A stretch of 64,000 nt of DNA from Todiramphus chloris collaris (GCA_025345505.1 JANVCC010000018.1:34346959-34410958); one strand, 5' to 3'. Shown: positions 14,301 to 28,900, counted from the first letter of the stretch. The notes: generated from the sequence alone by a model not told the origin. Numbers and translations are program-made.

Positions 14301-17300
14301 ATCCAAAAACTGTTTTCAAATGGAATATAATAAATGTGTGTAATACAATGTGCTACATTTTAAAAAGCAGGTTCTGGAGGCTGTCTCTCAGAACTACCTT
14401 ATAGTTCAAACTTTCACATACCTAGTTCCCCTGGCAGGTAAAGGACTCCAGAAGTTCATCAACACAACTGGTAGTTGTTATCCTACAGGTAGAAATTTGG
14501 CAGTGATAACACAAATGATACTTAAGTGCAAAAATGCCCTCAAGGAAGCAGAAAACATTAAAGTTACATGATTTACCAGAAATGTGTTCCAGAGCGAACA
14601 AAAAAAATTTACCCTTAGTAAATGGATTGTTGATAAAAGACCCGAGGGGAAAAATTAAATCCAGTGACACCCCAGGCTTGCTTATGCATGCCCAGAATTT
14701 AGCTGTTTCTCTTGTACCTGTTCCTAAGGAAAATATTTCTCCTGTGTTGTGAGATCTCTTCCTCCACACCCACCCACCCAGATCACCAAGTCAGGCTTCT
14801 TCCCATCTTGCCATTTCTCCCCCGCCTCCAGCTTGTCTTCCACAGAACAATGTCACCCTGCAGTCACCACAGAGAATATTCATACGTGTCCTCTCCCACG
14901 TCCTGCCATGAGGGAACCTCCTTCCAACCTCATCCCGGGACAATCCCCAGCTGCCACAGTAGAAGCATTCCTCCTCCTTGGGAATAATTCGCAGCCATCT
15001 TTAAAAGGACTGTGAACAGAAGACCCACAAAAATTCTCCAGACATGCCACTCCTTATTCTCAGCTATTCTAGATGCGACTGACATACAGACACTAGTTTC
15101 TGCATCTCCTGTGGTTATGAATCCCTTCATGTTAAGAGTTGTCATCTTCCAACTTACTACAGAATATTCCTGATATTATGTAACATTGGAAATTAGGAGG
15201 GGGTTGGGTTGGTTTTAAGAAACTAGGTCCTTAGAATATTCTATTGTAATTCTTCTCAAAAAAAAAAACAAACCTTCGAATGGTCTTCCCCAGATTAGTC
15301 CCAGGACAAGGTAAAAGCTCTTGAGCTACAACTCTTATTTTGTAAGGCACTGCAGTAATATTTTATATTCATGTTAGAAACAGGCTAAGGACTCTGACAA
15401 GATCATTACTTCCAGTTGCTGTATTGTCATCTTAAATTATATTGCTTTCCATTAAACTGTTCATTATTAGAAGATTCATATCAGACAGCTTAGTACCTGA
15501 AATCATCCAATACAAATTCAGTTCTTATGGGCCCCAAGTCTGAAATTTGTTTCTGAATGAGAATCAAAACAGTGATAAAACACTCGCTACAATTTATACT
15601 ACTGTAACTTAAATGTGGCACTAAAATTAAGCACAATGGCCCCATGCACTCAAGTTTCTCTTTTGAGCATGAATTTATAGGACTCATTTTACCCTTATCT
15701 TAGCAGGTATGCAAATAAGCTTTCCCATTCACATTTGGAAAAAGAGATGAATTTGTATCGATAGACAAATTTGAAACGTACTGTTGTCATTTTTCACCAA
15801 ACTCGTTTATAGTCGCTTTGAAGGTGCTTACAGGAGTAGTTTACTGTACTAGTCAAACAATTGTTAAGTCTCTGCTTATTACAATTGGACTATTTTGTTG
15901 CTAGTACCATGGTTCATCACAAGGGAGTAATGTATCAAAATAGTTTACTTATTGTTTTCTATAGGGAAGGCATAATTACCTCATTCTGATTTATTGTGAA
16001 TGCAGAATTGGACATTACAGAAGGCAAGTGGTGGCAACCTGGCTGTATCTAGCTAAAGAACAGCTTTACACCAAGTTCAGAGTTTCTGAATAAGGCAAGG
16101 AGTATGTTTATTATGGAGAACAGGAGTAGAAAATTCTTGTCTTTACATTTCAAAAAAATATGTAATAAAAAAAATTTCCTGAGCTTTACATATGCAGTAA
16201 TTTAAGCAGCAGAAGTACCTTTCACACTTTCCTACAACAGAAGCACAGTAATAAACCTTAAACCAGAAGGATTACTGTGTTCTTGCCCCTGAACTTGTTT
16301 ATAGAAAGTCTCCTTTACCTTTTTTGTGCTTTGCTTCAAATATAGAAGTTTCCTGACTTATGTAACATAAATTGACATAGTGGGCTCAATTGTCACTTTA
16401 AATCTGATACCAGCCAGCTGCCCAGCAGCGTCCCAGACACAATGATACAAGTGAAAATACAGGTCCACGAAGGCAGCCAGGGCAAAAGCAGTTTATGCAG
16501 AAGAGACATAGGCTCCCTCACAGTTCAGATTATTTTGCCCTTTCTCAATTGATGACACTGTACCTTTATAGAATACAGAATGGCCACTTACTCAGTTTTA
16601 TAATTGCGTTAGTTATATAAATTTCCTGTAATTTCAGTAGAAATTTAAGCAACATTGTGGCTGTTGAGGCTCGATATGATGATGCATACCTTAGGATTGT
16701 AGAACTGCTTTGATATTAAACTATGTTCTCTCCTGAACATTTAAGCAACCTTATTTTCCCCTTCTAAAACTACATTAAATAACAAAATCATACAACTAAG
16801 CATACAAAAAACCCCCAAAACAACAAACACAACTTTTCCTACTGCACTAGAGATGTAACACACATGTATGTTATTGGTTCTTATAAGGGATCCTTATTTT
16901 CTAGCTATTTTTTCTCCCTTTCCCTACTTCTTTTCTTTTTGCAGTTATGAACAGAACAAATAACTCTTAAAACTTTCAAGAGCTATGCAAAATGTAGCAG
17001 AACAATTTAATTTTTACTGCTGTTCAGCATAAGGATTAATTTTCCATCGGTATTCCCTTTAAATGTTCTGCATCTCATCTGCAAGGTTCTCCACTCAGAA
17101 AAAGCTGCCTTTGTCATTTGAAGAGATAAATACCAAGTGTAACCTTGTGCTAACATGTGCAATTAGCCCAAGGTCAGTCAAGGGCAGGGAACCAGCAGAA
17201 AGTATCAACCCAGAGAGATTATATAAAGCTAAGGAAGGCTGACCTTTAGCTACTCGAGTGACTTTTTTTTTTTTAATCATTCATTAACTCTTGCTTATGA

Positions 17301-18190
17301 TGTGCCTGTCTTCTTTTAACTTAAAAACTGTCAATCCTCCCCAAGTTTGTTGTTGGTTGGGTTTAGTTTTTTTTTTTAACATCCCTTGAACTACCCACCT
17401 GTTACATCCTACGAAGGACAAATACCACGTTCAGGGATCCCTCCAAACCCTGTGTTCAAGTGTGAAGCAACCAGTCTCAAATCCTGAAGCAAGTTTCTTC
17501 TTGGCTGAGATGCAAGCACTTGGCACTTTCAAGTGACACTTCAAAACTAAAATACTTCCTGAAGGTGCTCTGCAGATCACCAGCTGCCCATGAAGACTCT
17601 GTGTTTGAATGTGCGACCATTGTAATTCTTGAAAAAGTGTTCTAGAACTTGGAACAGCGCTTTGAAAATTTCTCTGAAAACTCTAATTCACAGATGAAAA
17701 AGATGGGAAAGCATCACATTTACAAAGCACTTTTGAAAAAACAGCTGGATCGTGTGTTTCACTAAACTTCACCCAAGTGGATTTTCTGTTGCTAAATGCT
17801 TCTAACAGAACTGAATGTCCTCATCTGGTCAAACCAGCAGAGTAATTCTGTGTCAAAATTACTAGGTTAAGATATTGTGAGATTAGTTTAAGGACCCAAC
17901 TTCCACCCACCTTTTAGGCATTTAGTAAAAGCCTTCCTAAAATAAGCCTGCCCAGAAATGCGTCAGTGTCTTGTGATGCTCGTGCCTAAATTAAATCTAA
18001 GTTAAAAGGGTCGATTCAAGAGCTCCAACTGTCTAGATAGAATTAGGCAACTAATCTCTCTGTTATCCACACAAAAGGATGCGAGTATACAAAACCCCTC
18101 CTCACAGGAACGATAAACCCATAAACTGACAAATTATTAGAAAAAGCACTTTTTATGATTCTGTGAAAAAGTTTCTGTTAAAACTTCACA
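11316..18190. other. Intergenic DNA, middle part
   Basis: No gene, RNA or clear transposon was recognised. It is AT-rich, with T- and GT-rich low-complexity runs (12,959-12,994; 15,196-15,220; 17,346-17,380) and CA-rich runs (11,491-11,523; 16,804-16,832). Scattered ORFs up to 115 codons show no family motif. Confidence 0.5.
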
Positions 18191-18194
18191 TGAG

Positions 18195-18325
18195 CTTGAT
18201 CAGGCTCCATGAAGCTCTGAGCAACCTGATCTAGCTGAGGATGTCTCTACTTACTGCAGAGGGGTTGGAGTAGATGACCTTTGGAGTTCCCTTCCAACCC
18301 AGGGCATTCTATGCTAGTGTCTGAA
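18195..18325 (+). mobile_element. CR1 LINE, 3' end fragment
   Basis: A 5'-truncated tail. It carries the typical CR1 3' sequence GTTGGAGTAGATGACCTTTG followed by TTCCCTTCCAACCCAGGGCA and a degraded ATTCTATG terminus, in plus orientation. Only about 130 bases remain. Confidence 0.8.
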
Positions 18326-19497
18326 TTAACAGTCCCTTAGAAAGCAACAATACAGACTTCCCTTGTTACAGCCCTCTGCCTTCCGGCACCAAAAGCAGAC
18401 CAAAATTAGTTTATACTTTCTTGCAAAACTAAATTCACGATACAGAGAGCAGCCTCCTCTTACTTGGCTGTAGCAAACCTATCACAAGAGCCCAAGAGGC
18501 ATTCGTCTTCATGCATGTTTTAACTACTATTCTAGTTAGCATATAGAGGTTTGGTAATCAGTCTGCAATTTTTAAGTGTAGAGAGGGCTGGCTTCTTCTC
18601 TGTTTTAATTTAAAAAAGGCAACTGGAGATTTCTTCACAAAGAATAAATAGAACGCTAGGTCAGGCAACAGTCATTTATTTATTGACTTAAACAAGCAAA
18701 AGGTATCCTCAGACATAATGGCCACCACTTGAGCAATACAAATCAATGCTACTGAAGCACAGGGAACATCTTTTCTCTCACCCCTCCCATCCCAGAAGTA
18801 ACAACAGAAATACCAGGGCCCCTAGAGAAAAGAGAAGGAGAAAAATTATAAAAGGTGCTGAGAATGAGCTGCAGAGTTGAAACATGGACACTAAAAAAAT
18901 CATTAGCTAATCTACTGTATCACCACAATCACCTCAAAAATAACTTTCATTGTTCTGTTTCTACCAGGTAGCAAATATATAGCGCTGTTTAACAGCGATT
19001 TCAACCTATTAACAACTGTCCTCAGCTGAAGCAGAACAGCAATGACTATTTATATTAAGTTTGAGGCTACAGAGAGAAACATTTCCATAGAGTATGATGC
19101 ATGTTAATGGAAAGAGAATGGGGAAGAAACAAAGCTACTTTGAAGATACTGTATGTCTCTATAAATCAAGCAATTCATTCTGTATTGATAGCTCATTACA
19201 GACACAATATCCTGATAGAGTATGGCAACTCTACTCACCCTGTGACAGTATATCTGAAGAGTATACCTATGAAGAATGCATTAAATCCCTTAAGTTGTGG
19301 GCCACTGAAAATCCCAGCCTGCTACTCCTGCATGGGTTTTTTTTAATCAGACATCAGCAAGAAAGCAAACAGATTGCATGCAAAACAATCATTGCTAAAT
19401 CATTTAGTCTTCCTTGTAACAGTTGAAAATATGAGTAAGGCATACCTCAGATTTAGAGAAAACATTAGGAGGCTGTAGTTTTGCAGGCAAGGAGACC
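18326..19497 (-). other. HMGN3: HMGN3 3' UTR tail or downstream flank
   Basis: This non-coding stretch lies directly downstream of the HMGN3 stop codon on the minus strand. If the distal poly-A signal at 18,675-18,684 is used, most of it is 3' UTR. If the proximal one at 19,498-19,503 is used, it is intergenic. A plus-strand ORF at 19,094-19,426 lies antisense to it and shows no family features. Confidence 0.4.
18675..18684 (-). terminator. HMGN3: Distal candidate poly-A signal of HMGN3
   Basis: Two overlapping hexamers, AATAAATAAA on the minus strand, followed by a TG-containing stretch (ATGACTGTTGCCTG). Use of this site would give a 3' UTR of roughly 1.27 kb. Without transcript data this remains a candidate. 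Confidence 0.45.
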
Positions 19498-19503
19498 TTT
19501 TAT
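19498..19503 (-). terminator. HMGN3: Proximal candidate poly-A signal of HMGN3
   Basis: AATAAA on the minus strand, about 430 bases after the stop codon. It would give a short 3' UTR. The downstream GT-rich element is weak. Confidence 0.35.
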
Positions 19504-19930
19504 TTTAATCCATTAAAAGAACCCAAAATAGTCAGCAGGTGGCCACATCTATCCATGTTTCATTAAAATCACATAAACCCTAAGTACAAAAGCACCACTG
19601 ATTATTGCTCTAGAAAAACTGCATGAAAAATTCAAATACGCACAGTAAAAACATCACCATATGCACAAGACTTAATTTTTTTAAAGCAAGTGTATGGAAT
19701 GCTGATCCAATTTTACACATACCTTGCAATATTAAGTTGATATTTATATTACTTGGCAACAATGGGAATTTCTAAAAGCACTGTTATGAGAAGGGAAATG
19801 TTCATATACAGTTTAATATGTCAACTATCATAGTCCTAAAAAAATTAGCATTTACAAAATACTTGATAAAAATATCTTTTAAAAGTTGTCCAAGAGGTAC
19901 ATAAAATCAACCCAAAATTTTCATGATATT

Positions 19931-19969
19931 TCATTCATTCTTGTCACCTACAGATTCAGTTTTCTGAGC
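19931..19969 (-). CDS. HMGN3: HMGN3 coding exon 6 (C-terminus)
   Basis: [12 protein letters not shown] followed by TGA, with acceptor CTTCTCCACAG. The AQKTESV part matches mammalian HMGN3a; the last five residues diverge. The 512-bp intron 5 separates it from exon 5. Confidence 0.92.
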   Translation of the reverse strand, partial: AQKTESVGDKNE

Positions 19970-22900
19970 CTGTGGAGAAGAAAGAAAGAAATTAATTACT
20001 ATAGTAAATGGCCATTCCTTACCTAAAGACCCAAACTGTCCTTACTCCTTCAATTTCTTACTTGCAACAGCTCGGTTTCAAACCTACGTCCATATTACAC
20101 TTACACAAACAAAACAGGTACACTCACACACTCTTCTGAAATTATTGCTCCCAGCTTTTCAAAATCAATACAAGCCTTACCTGTCAGCTTCCATTGTTCA
20201 TACTGAAAAGCACCACACTACTATCTGTTCCTAGTCACTGCACACATGCTGAATGCTCTACCGTACCCTCAACTTTCACTGTTTCAATCTGCCCTTTTAC
20301 TGACAGTGTGCTGGGTGGGGCACCTCTGGATGTTGAAACACTAACAGTTGAGCGAGAGATGCGAATCTGCAATAACATTATGGGCAATAAAAAGAAACAT
20401 TATGAACATGCTATCAATGGCTGAAAGGCTGAGTAATTAAAAAACACTGATTCAATCAGCAGGAGGTATGTGTGGAAAGTACCTCTTCAGCTTTATTTTC
20501 ACCATTTTCAGATGGTGTAGTACCTTCCTTTGCAGCTTCTTGCTTTTCATCCTTCTTCCCTTTAGCACCTTTGTTGGCCTTTGTTCCAGGTTCCTTCTAA
20601 CAGAAGATTGAAAACATGGGCATAGACATTGTGCGAGTACCAGCACCCTACATCTTTATCAAAAAAGTTTCACATGAACTGAAAACCCAATCTTGTCTGG
20701 ATTCAAACAGAAAACCAGCTAAAGCCTACCTGGAATAATGTATATCCACAAAAGTTCTACAGAGAGTCTCAACATTTCGAGAAAATGCTGATGTCTGCTT
20801 CTTTATTGTTTCAAATGGGATTGTTTCATCAAAGGATACAAAACCCCCTCAAACTATTTTGATAGAGCTCAGCTGTATTAGACAGAGGTATACAAGATAT
20901 TGGTATGAACAAACCCAATTACAGCATACTGAAAGCTTACTGAGCCGAGCACCTTCAACATGCTGTTTGGGTAACACCACCACACTCCCGGTTAACATGA
21001 AATATTAAATTAGAATTTTTAAAATAAGCATTTTTGTTGGCTGCCCTTTTGTTACTTTGATAACATCTGTGCTGCTCGTTCCATGTCAATGACAGAACCA
21101 ACCGACACACTAGGGAGGCAAACACTGATAAAATTCTATCTGCAGCAACACAAAGCAGAGAATTTATCAAAAGAAAGTATTCTAACAGCTACAGTTTCAT
21201 TTGGAGATTTGTTCTTGATTCATACGCTGAAGTTGACTTCCCCTCCCCCCACCCCCCCATTCTTGCTGTATATACATATTTATATTTGTGACCTAAAGCT
21301 AGCAGAGACATGGCTTAAGGCTTTTAGTGCAATGGGATAAAAAACTAAATGGTATTTAATTTAATATTTCACATTAATATATAAAGTAGTTCTGATAAAC
21401 ACAGTGGAGATCTTCCTATGTGATCATTTGCTCCAAATTCTCCATGCAAGATGGCAATAGCAGCTGTGAACAGGGGTACTGAGGTCATTCTCCCTTCACT
21501 ACCTTCCTCCAGTGATCCCCACACAGGAGCAGGGCAGTGAGGAAGGAATGCAAGCACTCCTAGTTCCAGGGCAGCCTGCACTTCTTTCACCTTTCAGCTT
21601 CAATATGCTTAACTGAGAAGCTAACTGGTGGCGAGTATCCTAACTCCTCACCTAAGGAAGAATATGCTAAGAACTTGACTTGGTAATTTTCAAGCTTGTA
21701 ACACTAAAAATGATCTCAAGTCCATACCACTTTCAGTTGTTTACTAGCAGTTTCAGAGTACACACTTGCTTTTTCTATTTAGGAGGCCAAGAGTAATATG
21801 CTCCTTAAAATGTGATCCAGTTAGAGTTCAGAAAAAAGCAGATTGCTGTATTGAGAGGTTACTCAGAATAACGCCGTAAAGGATTTGAATTGCCTGAAAT
21901 GAGCTTCAAATGTCTCTTGTGCAGCTCAGACTGACTCCCTAACACCGAGCTCATTGGAACATGCACATGAAGCTACAGAAGCTGCCATATTCCCTTCTTT
22001 ATTAACAGTCTTTTGAAGAAGGCAGCAGGATGGACTCAGCAAGACTCTACTGGTGATTTCATCTGATAAATCATGAAGTGCTCAAAGTCAGTTTTACTGT
22101 CAACACACAGACTTTGTATCCCGATACTTGCCTAACTGAAATACCAATAAAAGGCCCTGAAAAATGTAACTATGACAAGTGCTACACTCAGTTTCCAGCA
22201 TGGATTTGGTTTTTGTTTTTTTTTTCCAATAAAGCAACTGCTCTTATTTAAAATTCCCCTTGGGCACAAAAACTACAGTTTCTGAAGTACATGATTTATA
22301 TGCAGAAATCTTGCAAAGGTATTTCAGACACTAATAAGATTTTAACTTGACTGTAACTGGCCTAGAAAACCCAAACCATTTAATTTAAATATATTTAATT
22401 TCACCTTTAATTATAATTGTGCATTCTCAGCAATGGCCAAGCTTCAAGAACAGATAAGCGCTTCTCACTATGAAATGAAGTACTGCTCCTCTAGACAAAG
22501 AAGCAGGATGGCACAGAGTAATCTCAAATGATGTTGCAGAAATTATGAGGTCTCAGGTAGAGCCTACTCAACTAAACCTGTGCATTTCAGGAAAGCTGTG
22601 GAATAGGTAAGGATTCTTCTTAAACTAGGAATTAACTGCAAACTAACATGGTCTGCATATCAATCAGGCAAGATGTTTTGTTTGGACCAGTAATGAGGCC
22701 AGGAAGGGGTGGAACAGAAAGAGAAGAATGATCTAAATTATTTTGTTATTATTACTGGAGGAGGGACAGGGAGCTGCAGGGAGGGCAGGGGAGCCATACC
22801 TCACAACAACACTGTGAGCTGTACCATTTGCAATGCAAAGGAGGAGTATATTTGCTTACTATTGGCTACAACGATGGTGAGTAAAAAGACGAGTATTTAC

Positions 22901-25900
22901 CTTCGTGGTTTTCCTTGGTTTGGGTTCAGGTTTTGGTGGAGCAGGTTTCTATAAAACATTTGTAGTTGCACAATGTGTTAGACCTATTACCAGAAACGAC
23001 CCAGCCACCTCCACACCCCAGCTTCCCTCCACCCCACACCTTCTCTTACTTCCTGCTCATTAGTATGCATCTAGAAAAGACCCAGAACCTTAATGTACAA
23101 ATGCACTTCATTGCTGTACACGCCCATTCCCACTAGCTCACTCAGCTATCAATCAAAGCAATTTGGGGGTCATTCTAAGAGCAAAACATGGAAAACAGCA
23201 GTAACTGTTGAAGAGGAAAAAAAAAAAAGAAAAGAAAATAAGTCAGATATGTTCTAACAGAGAAGAGGAACTAAAACCAAATACTAGTAGTGGCGTCAAA
23301 TGAAGTCCTTGAAGGACAGCTCTTTCTCCTTCCCAGAGAAGCAGTTGCATTTCCACAACTAATATCAGCCTGCAAAACGATACAAAGTCAATACTGCACG
23401 GACAGACAGTGTTGCACTGAGGTGGGGAAATACATCTTTTGTCAGAACAACCTGAAACCTGAAACCAAGAAAACACAGATAACTTTAGCTCTAGAGTTCT
23501 TAAATATCCCTCGAGAGGAATAAAAATTGAAACAAGCAAAATATAACAAGCCTGTTTGGTCTGAGAAACCATATGTGCTTAGAAAAGTATATACTGAGAG
23601 GTGTTACACATACTTACAGCTGACAATCTTGCCGATCGTCTTGTGGGCTACAGGAAAATAAAAGGAGGAAATGTTTTTATAGGCTTACAGCAAACAGTAT
23701 CCAAAGCAACGTAGCATTTCATGGCAACAGCATAAAATGTGCCCCTATGAAAATACGCCTCTATTGCTGAACACTATTCACATCTTCCTCACCTTGAGTG
23801 ATCAAAATTTTTAAGGAACGTTAAGTGCTGTGAAAATTAGTAATAAAAACTGTTCGGGGATTATAACGTCTAAGTCTCCACGCGGTTAAATACTTCCCCC
23901 TCCTAGTTTACAAGAATTTCCGAGTCCCATGCTGCTCTGTGAAAGGCTGACAAACACAACCAGCTTGCTTGCCTGTGCACAGGACACTGAACCTTTCTCA
24001 TAAATACTTCGAATGATGTTTCTATAAGCTAGCAGATGCTACTTGTAACAGCAGGTAAAAATACCATCTGATTAACAGCAGACTAAAGTCAACATCCTTC
24101 CCTAGAGGATAGCAGAGTGCTAAAATTTCAAAACATGAAAGTTAAGTCCTTCCACTTCCTCAGTTCCCCACACACTCAATCTGAGAGTCCAGGTGCACAA
24201 AGACAGCTGGAGGAAGAGAGGGAGAAATTATTTCTTCTATTTAAATGCAATTCTCCAAAGGAAAGAAGGAAGTCAGATAGTCTGCTTTCCTCCACTTTAT
24301 CACCTCGGCACCTCTTCCTTATTAAATTTTGTTTCACTTTGTTCTTTGTCATAAATTTATTACTGTAGGTTACCCGAGTCTTAAAAATAACTGTAAGATC
24401 ATCAGTTTGTTCACAGTTTTTTTTGTACTCATTAAAACCCATGATCCAGTCACACATCATGCTTATCAAACAGAGTTAGAGTTTGGTATCTATCATAAAA
24501 CTGATTATCACACTTGCAGCCAAAATAAAGGCACAGCTCAACTGCAACAACATCCAGTGTAACACAGCTCAAAAAGTGAATCGAAAAGATCTTCTTAATT
24601 ACACACTCTGCATTTCAGCTGAGCTGAAAATAATATGGTCCCACACATCTTGAACAGGAAAAAGCTGTTAATATCTGAAGAATGCCATAATTTTTATTTC
24701 TTGGCGCCATTTAGGTATTCTTAGTGGAAAGCAGTAGTGAATAGTTCAGATGTGCATCCAAAAGTTCTGTCAAAACCCACCTGAAGATATTTTCAGCTAT
24801 CAAACATTAATGCATCATTAACAAAACAAAAAGTAAACCTCTCTTTTCTTGGCAACTTAGAATATCATCTGCTTGTTAAGCAGTGTAGCACTACTTTTAT
24901 AACAGATTAAATAAAAAGTTTTCACTTGGTCAGGTAACAAAAGAACTCCAAGCTAAAGGTATCTTTCTTTACAATTCTGTTTTCTTAACTCAGGATTTCT
25001 AACCCTCAGCATTTGGGCACCGGCATTTTTTGTTAGCATCTGCTTTTTTGAAGGATTATATCTTGTTTTAGATAAATTACAATTCCCATATTCCCCAACT
25101 GTTCCTGTTCTGTTATTGGCTTGAAAGATGACTTGTATTGCTGAAAGAAGAGAGTCAATATAAACCTGCAGCTCTTTAAAAATGCCTGGCAGCTAAGTCA
25201 TTGTAATTCTCATTCAAAGTTTGCATGTATTTCATCTTATCTGATTATAAGGAGGGAACTTCAGTCAAGTCAGCAAAGGTCATATTTTCATGTGCTCTTA
25301 TAACCTTTTTTCTCCACCAAACAGCTGTACTAACCCAGAACCTAGCAACTTGTCCAACAGGGCAAACATCTACAGCAAGAGTCTATGAAACGGAGCAGAA
25401 ATGGAACAACACTTTGCACTTTCTTACTGTGCCAGCTTCTGGCAATCTGAAGTTGTGAACTCTCCAACCTGGATATTATATCCACATCATGTGCTTAACA
25501 GTCCCTGGGGGTCATTTTCTCCATAAATTTGTCTAATAACCCAGTGAACGCATTTACACTTTCAGTTTCCATAACATCCTGTGGCAATGAATTCCATAGT
25601 AAGATTATACACTCTGTGGAAAAGAAAAAGCAGAACTTTCTGCTCTGTTGTCTTTCTATTAAAATTCTTGCCTCCTGCTTTCACTACATTCCTCTTGTTT
25701 TCAGGTTACACAAGTAATAATTCCCCGACTGCCTTTTCTGTATTGTTGATGACTTTATCATATATGTTCTATAAAAAGTGAAGAAACTAGAAAATCTGGG
25801 TTGTTTGGGTCTGGGGTGGGTTTTGGTTTGTTTTGAAAGCTGCTCTGCATCCCCTCACCCACCTGTAATTGGTATCCTTTTCATTCTGTTATGGTCTCTT

Positions 25901-28900
25901 TAAAGAAGAGTCAGGGGAACTTCATTTAGTAGTCCCACAGCTGGGAGCAATAAAAATTAATCTTGTGATACAGGGATGATTTGCACTCTGTCCTCTAGTA
26001 TCTTTTCCTATATTCTAGTTACCTTTTGCTTAGAAGAACTGACATTGTCTAGTAACTATTCACGCTGTAATTCCACAATCTCTTCCCTGATTAACAGCTG
26101 ATTTGGTGACGACCACAGTGTCTTCCCCTCCCACCTGGGTATTAATTTCTAGTTCTCCATATTCAATTTCTATTGATTTTTTTATCAGCCAGTTATCAGT
26201 GATGTGACAGCCTTCTCAGTCTCTCTCATGTCCGACAACCCTGATAATTTTTTGTAAACTTCAGCAAATTCAGTAATTTCTCCAGTACCTCTTCTCCTAA
26301 ATCATTAGTACGTTCAGCAGCACAAGCCCAAAAAGCAAATCCTTCCAATATTCCACTGAATTTTCATAATGGAGGAGAAATAATCGTAACTATTTCTTCC
26401 ATACTCTCTTCTCATACCTTTAGCTGTTACCAATCCTTAGAAAGAATTCTTCCCTTCAATCCATGCTAGCTCAGTTTCTCTCAGAACCTGCTCGGGGAGC
26501 CTTAACAAAAAGTGTTTTTACATACAAGTAAACCATATCAATTGGCACGTTCTTGTTCTTATACCTGTTGATTTCTACAAGAACTCAACTGCCTAAAGTA
26601 CAACTTCTCTCTGCAAAATTCATGTTGACTCTCTCATTATACATTTGTCCACATGCACTTTTTTTTGTGTGTTTTGTTTTCTTTTAGTTTGGGTTGGGTT
26701 TTTTTGGTTGATTGGGTTTTTCAAAAACAAACAAACTGCTCTTGCAAGTTATACTCGGAGGCTTTATTTTACAGAACCCTTATGTAAAGTCCTGGGAGCA
26801 TTTCATCACCTTCAGCTACACTGGTGCTGAGGCCAACGCAAGCCATAAATTACGTATTGCATTTAACAGTTTGGCAATTGCTGGTGAATACCAAGTTCTT
26901 GCTCACACTCAAAGAACGTCCTCCAGATTCTACGCCTGTGAGAAAAGGCTCCACTGTGACAACCTCCCTGAACATGCTCCATAGCAGGAGTTTCATTACT
27001 GGTTTTCAGTTCCACCTATGCCATGCTGGAAGGTTCACTCTTTTCTTTATTATTTTCATCAACACAAAACACACATTTCAAAAATAATAATTTTCCTTTA
27101 TTTTGCTATTAAGCCATTCTGGGGGGGGGGTTATTTGTTTGTTGTGGGTTGTTTGTTTTTGTTGTTGTTAATTTGTTTGTGGTTTTGGTTTTATTGTGTT
27201 TTGGAGGGGGGGGTGTCCCTTTTTTGTTTGTTTGGGGTTGTTTTGGTTTGGTTTTGTCTGGGGTTTGGTTTTTTTGGTTGGTTGGTGTTGTAGGTGTGTG
27301 TGTTTTGTTTGTTTGCTTGTTTTGAGTGGGGGCTTTTGAACAATAGCATGCATTTCTGCAAGCCTCTAGCATGACATACCAAAAAGCCTCTCTGCCACCT
27401 GAAACCACTGAACTTTTTAATTGCTCCTTTTAATAGGCTCTCATATAAGTAAAATTCCCTATACTGGTTTAAAAATCTTACTATAGAGTTTATTTGCACT
27501 TACATTCCTGCAGGGATGATGAACCTGAATATATTATGGTCACAATTACAGAACAGTTCTTTGACAACTGTCTTTTTAACTAGCTCCTACATACTATTGA
27601 GGACCAAATAAAGAGCTGATTATCCTTTTATTGGTCCTTTGATTTGTTCCTCCAGGAAGAAAGCAATTATAGTTTTAACTTTTTTGTCTTTGTAATGCCA
27701 TCCTCAGCCTTTTACCAAATCTCTGAAGGGTAAATGAAATCTTCATCAACACTATTTCTGTTTTCAGAGCCTCTCTGATCATCCTTAACATCCCACTGCC
27801 ACTTCTATTATTGTGGTCAGATAATACCTGGCACAATTTCTACATTACATGCTTCCCATTTACACAAGGCTTTGCAACCCGTAAAGGATTCTGCCGTACT
27901 TATTGATACAATTAATCTAAAGAAATTAAAGCCAATAATCATTAATGCAACTTAGCTCTCAACTCTGTATATTTTGCGTCTTGGTGTCACAGCGTCCCAA
28001 CGAGCTTCTCAGTTGCCCACTGTATCAATGTCCTCATTTAAAGCCAGATAGTCCAAATTACCCAAATTTAGATTCGTAGCTTTTGTATTTTGGCTTGGCT
28101 GCCTGTTTCCACAGCCATGAATTAAACAGGGCTTTATTTCTCAAGACTGCTCTTCACCTTTTCAGATGCAAAGTTTTATGGCTTCTGTGCTAGCCCCTGT
28201 TATCTACCCCATAGGAAGCTCTGACTTCACTCTACATGCTCTCCAGTTCTTACCAATCTCCCCTTGGATGTTTAGTTTAAAATAGTTCAGGAGACCTCCT
28301 TAGTGCCATCCAGACAGGTCCCTCTTGGTTCAGACTGAAGCCATCCTTCCTATACCAAGTTTTACTTATTCCAAGAGAACCCAGAGTTTGTAATCTGATC
28401 CTACAACTACTCACCTCATTCACACAGTCTCAGTAGAAATACCTGTTGCCTAAGTATCTTATTTTGTGATGTTTTCTTTCTGTAGCATCAATAGCCATAT
28501 TTGTATTTCAGAGTCAGTGGCTCCCTCCAGAGAGCTTGTGTACTTCTGCAAGCTTTTGGTCTTTATTCTAGCAATCAGGTCTCAAATTCTTCGGGGAAAG
28601 AACTTTGACTTTTCTGTCTCTTTTAATAATATTTAAGATTTGGACAGTGAAAAACATTCACAGCAAAGGAGATTAGATTTTTACTGTGATGCAGTCAGCC
28701 TTTCCATACTTTGTGAAAAAAAAATAATTTGTCTTCTAGGAAATTCCATAGGAAGATACTGAGGTATCAAAAGCTTTTCTTCTCAGACCACTTTTTTACT
28801 CTACCTGTTTTTTTCAGGAGTCTAGTGCAAGCTTTACTATTGCTTGAAATATTTTCACATTTCTGCTGTACCATCTTTTTCTGCTGGACTGAGCAACAAC

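Noticed and set aside
19094-19426. 110-codon plus-strand ORF antisense to the HMGN3 3' region
   Set aside because: No recognisable motif, no upstream promoter or splice context; within chance length for this DNA.
27018-27293. Phe/Leu/Gly-rich ORF that looks like a membrane protein
   Set aside because: It is a direct translation of the GT-rich low-complexity block.
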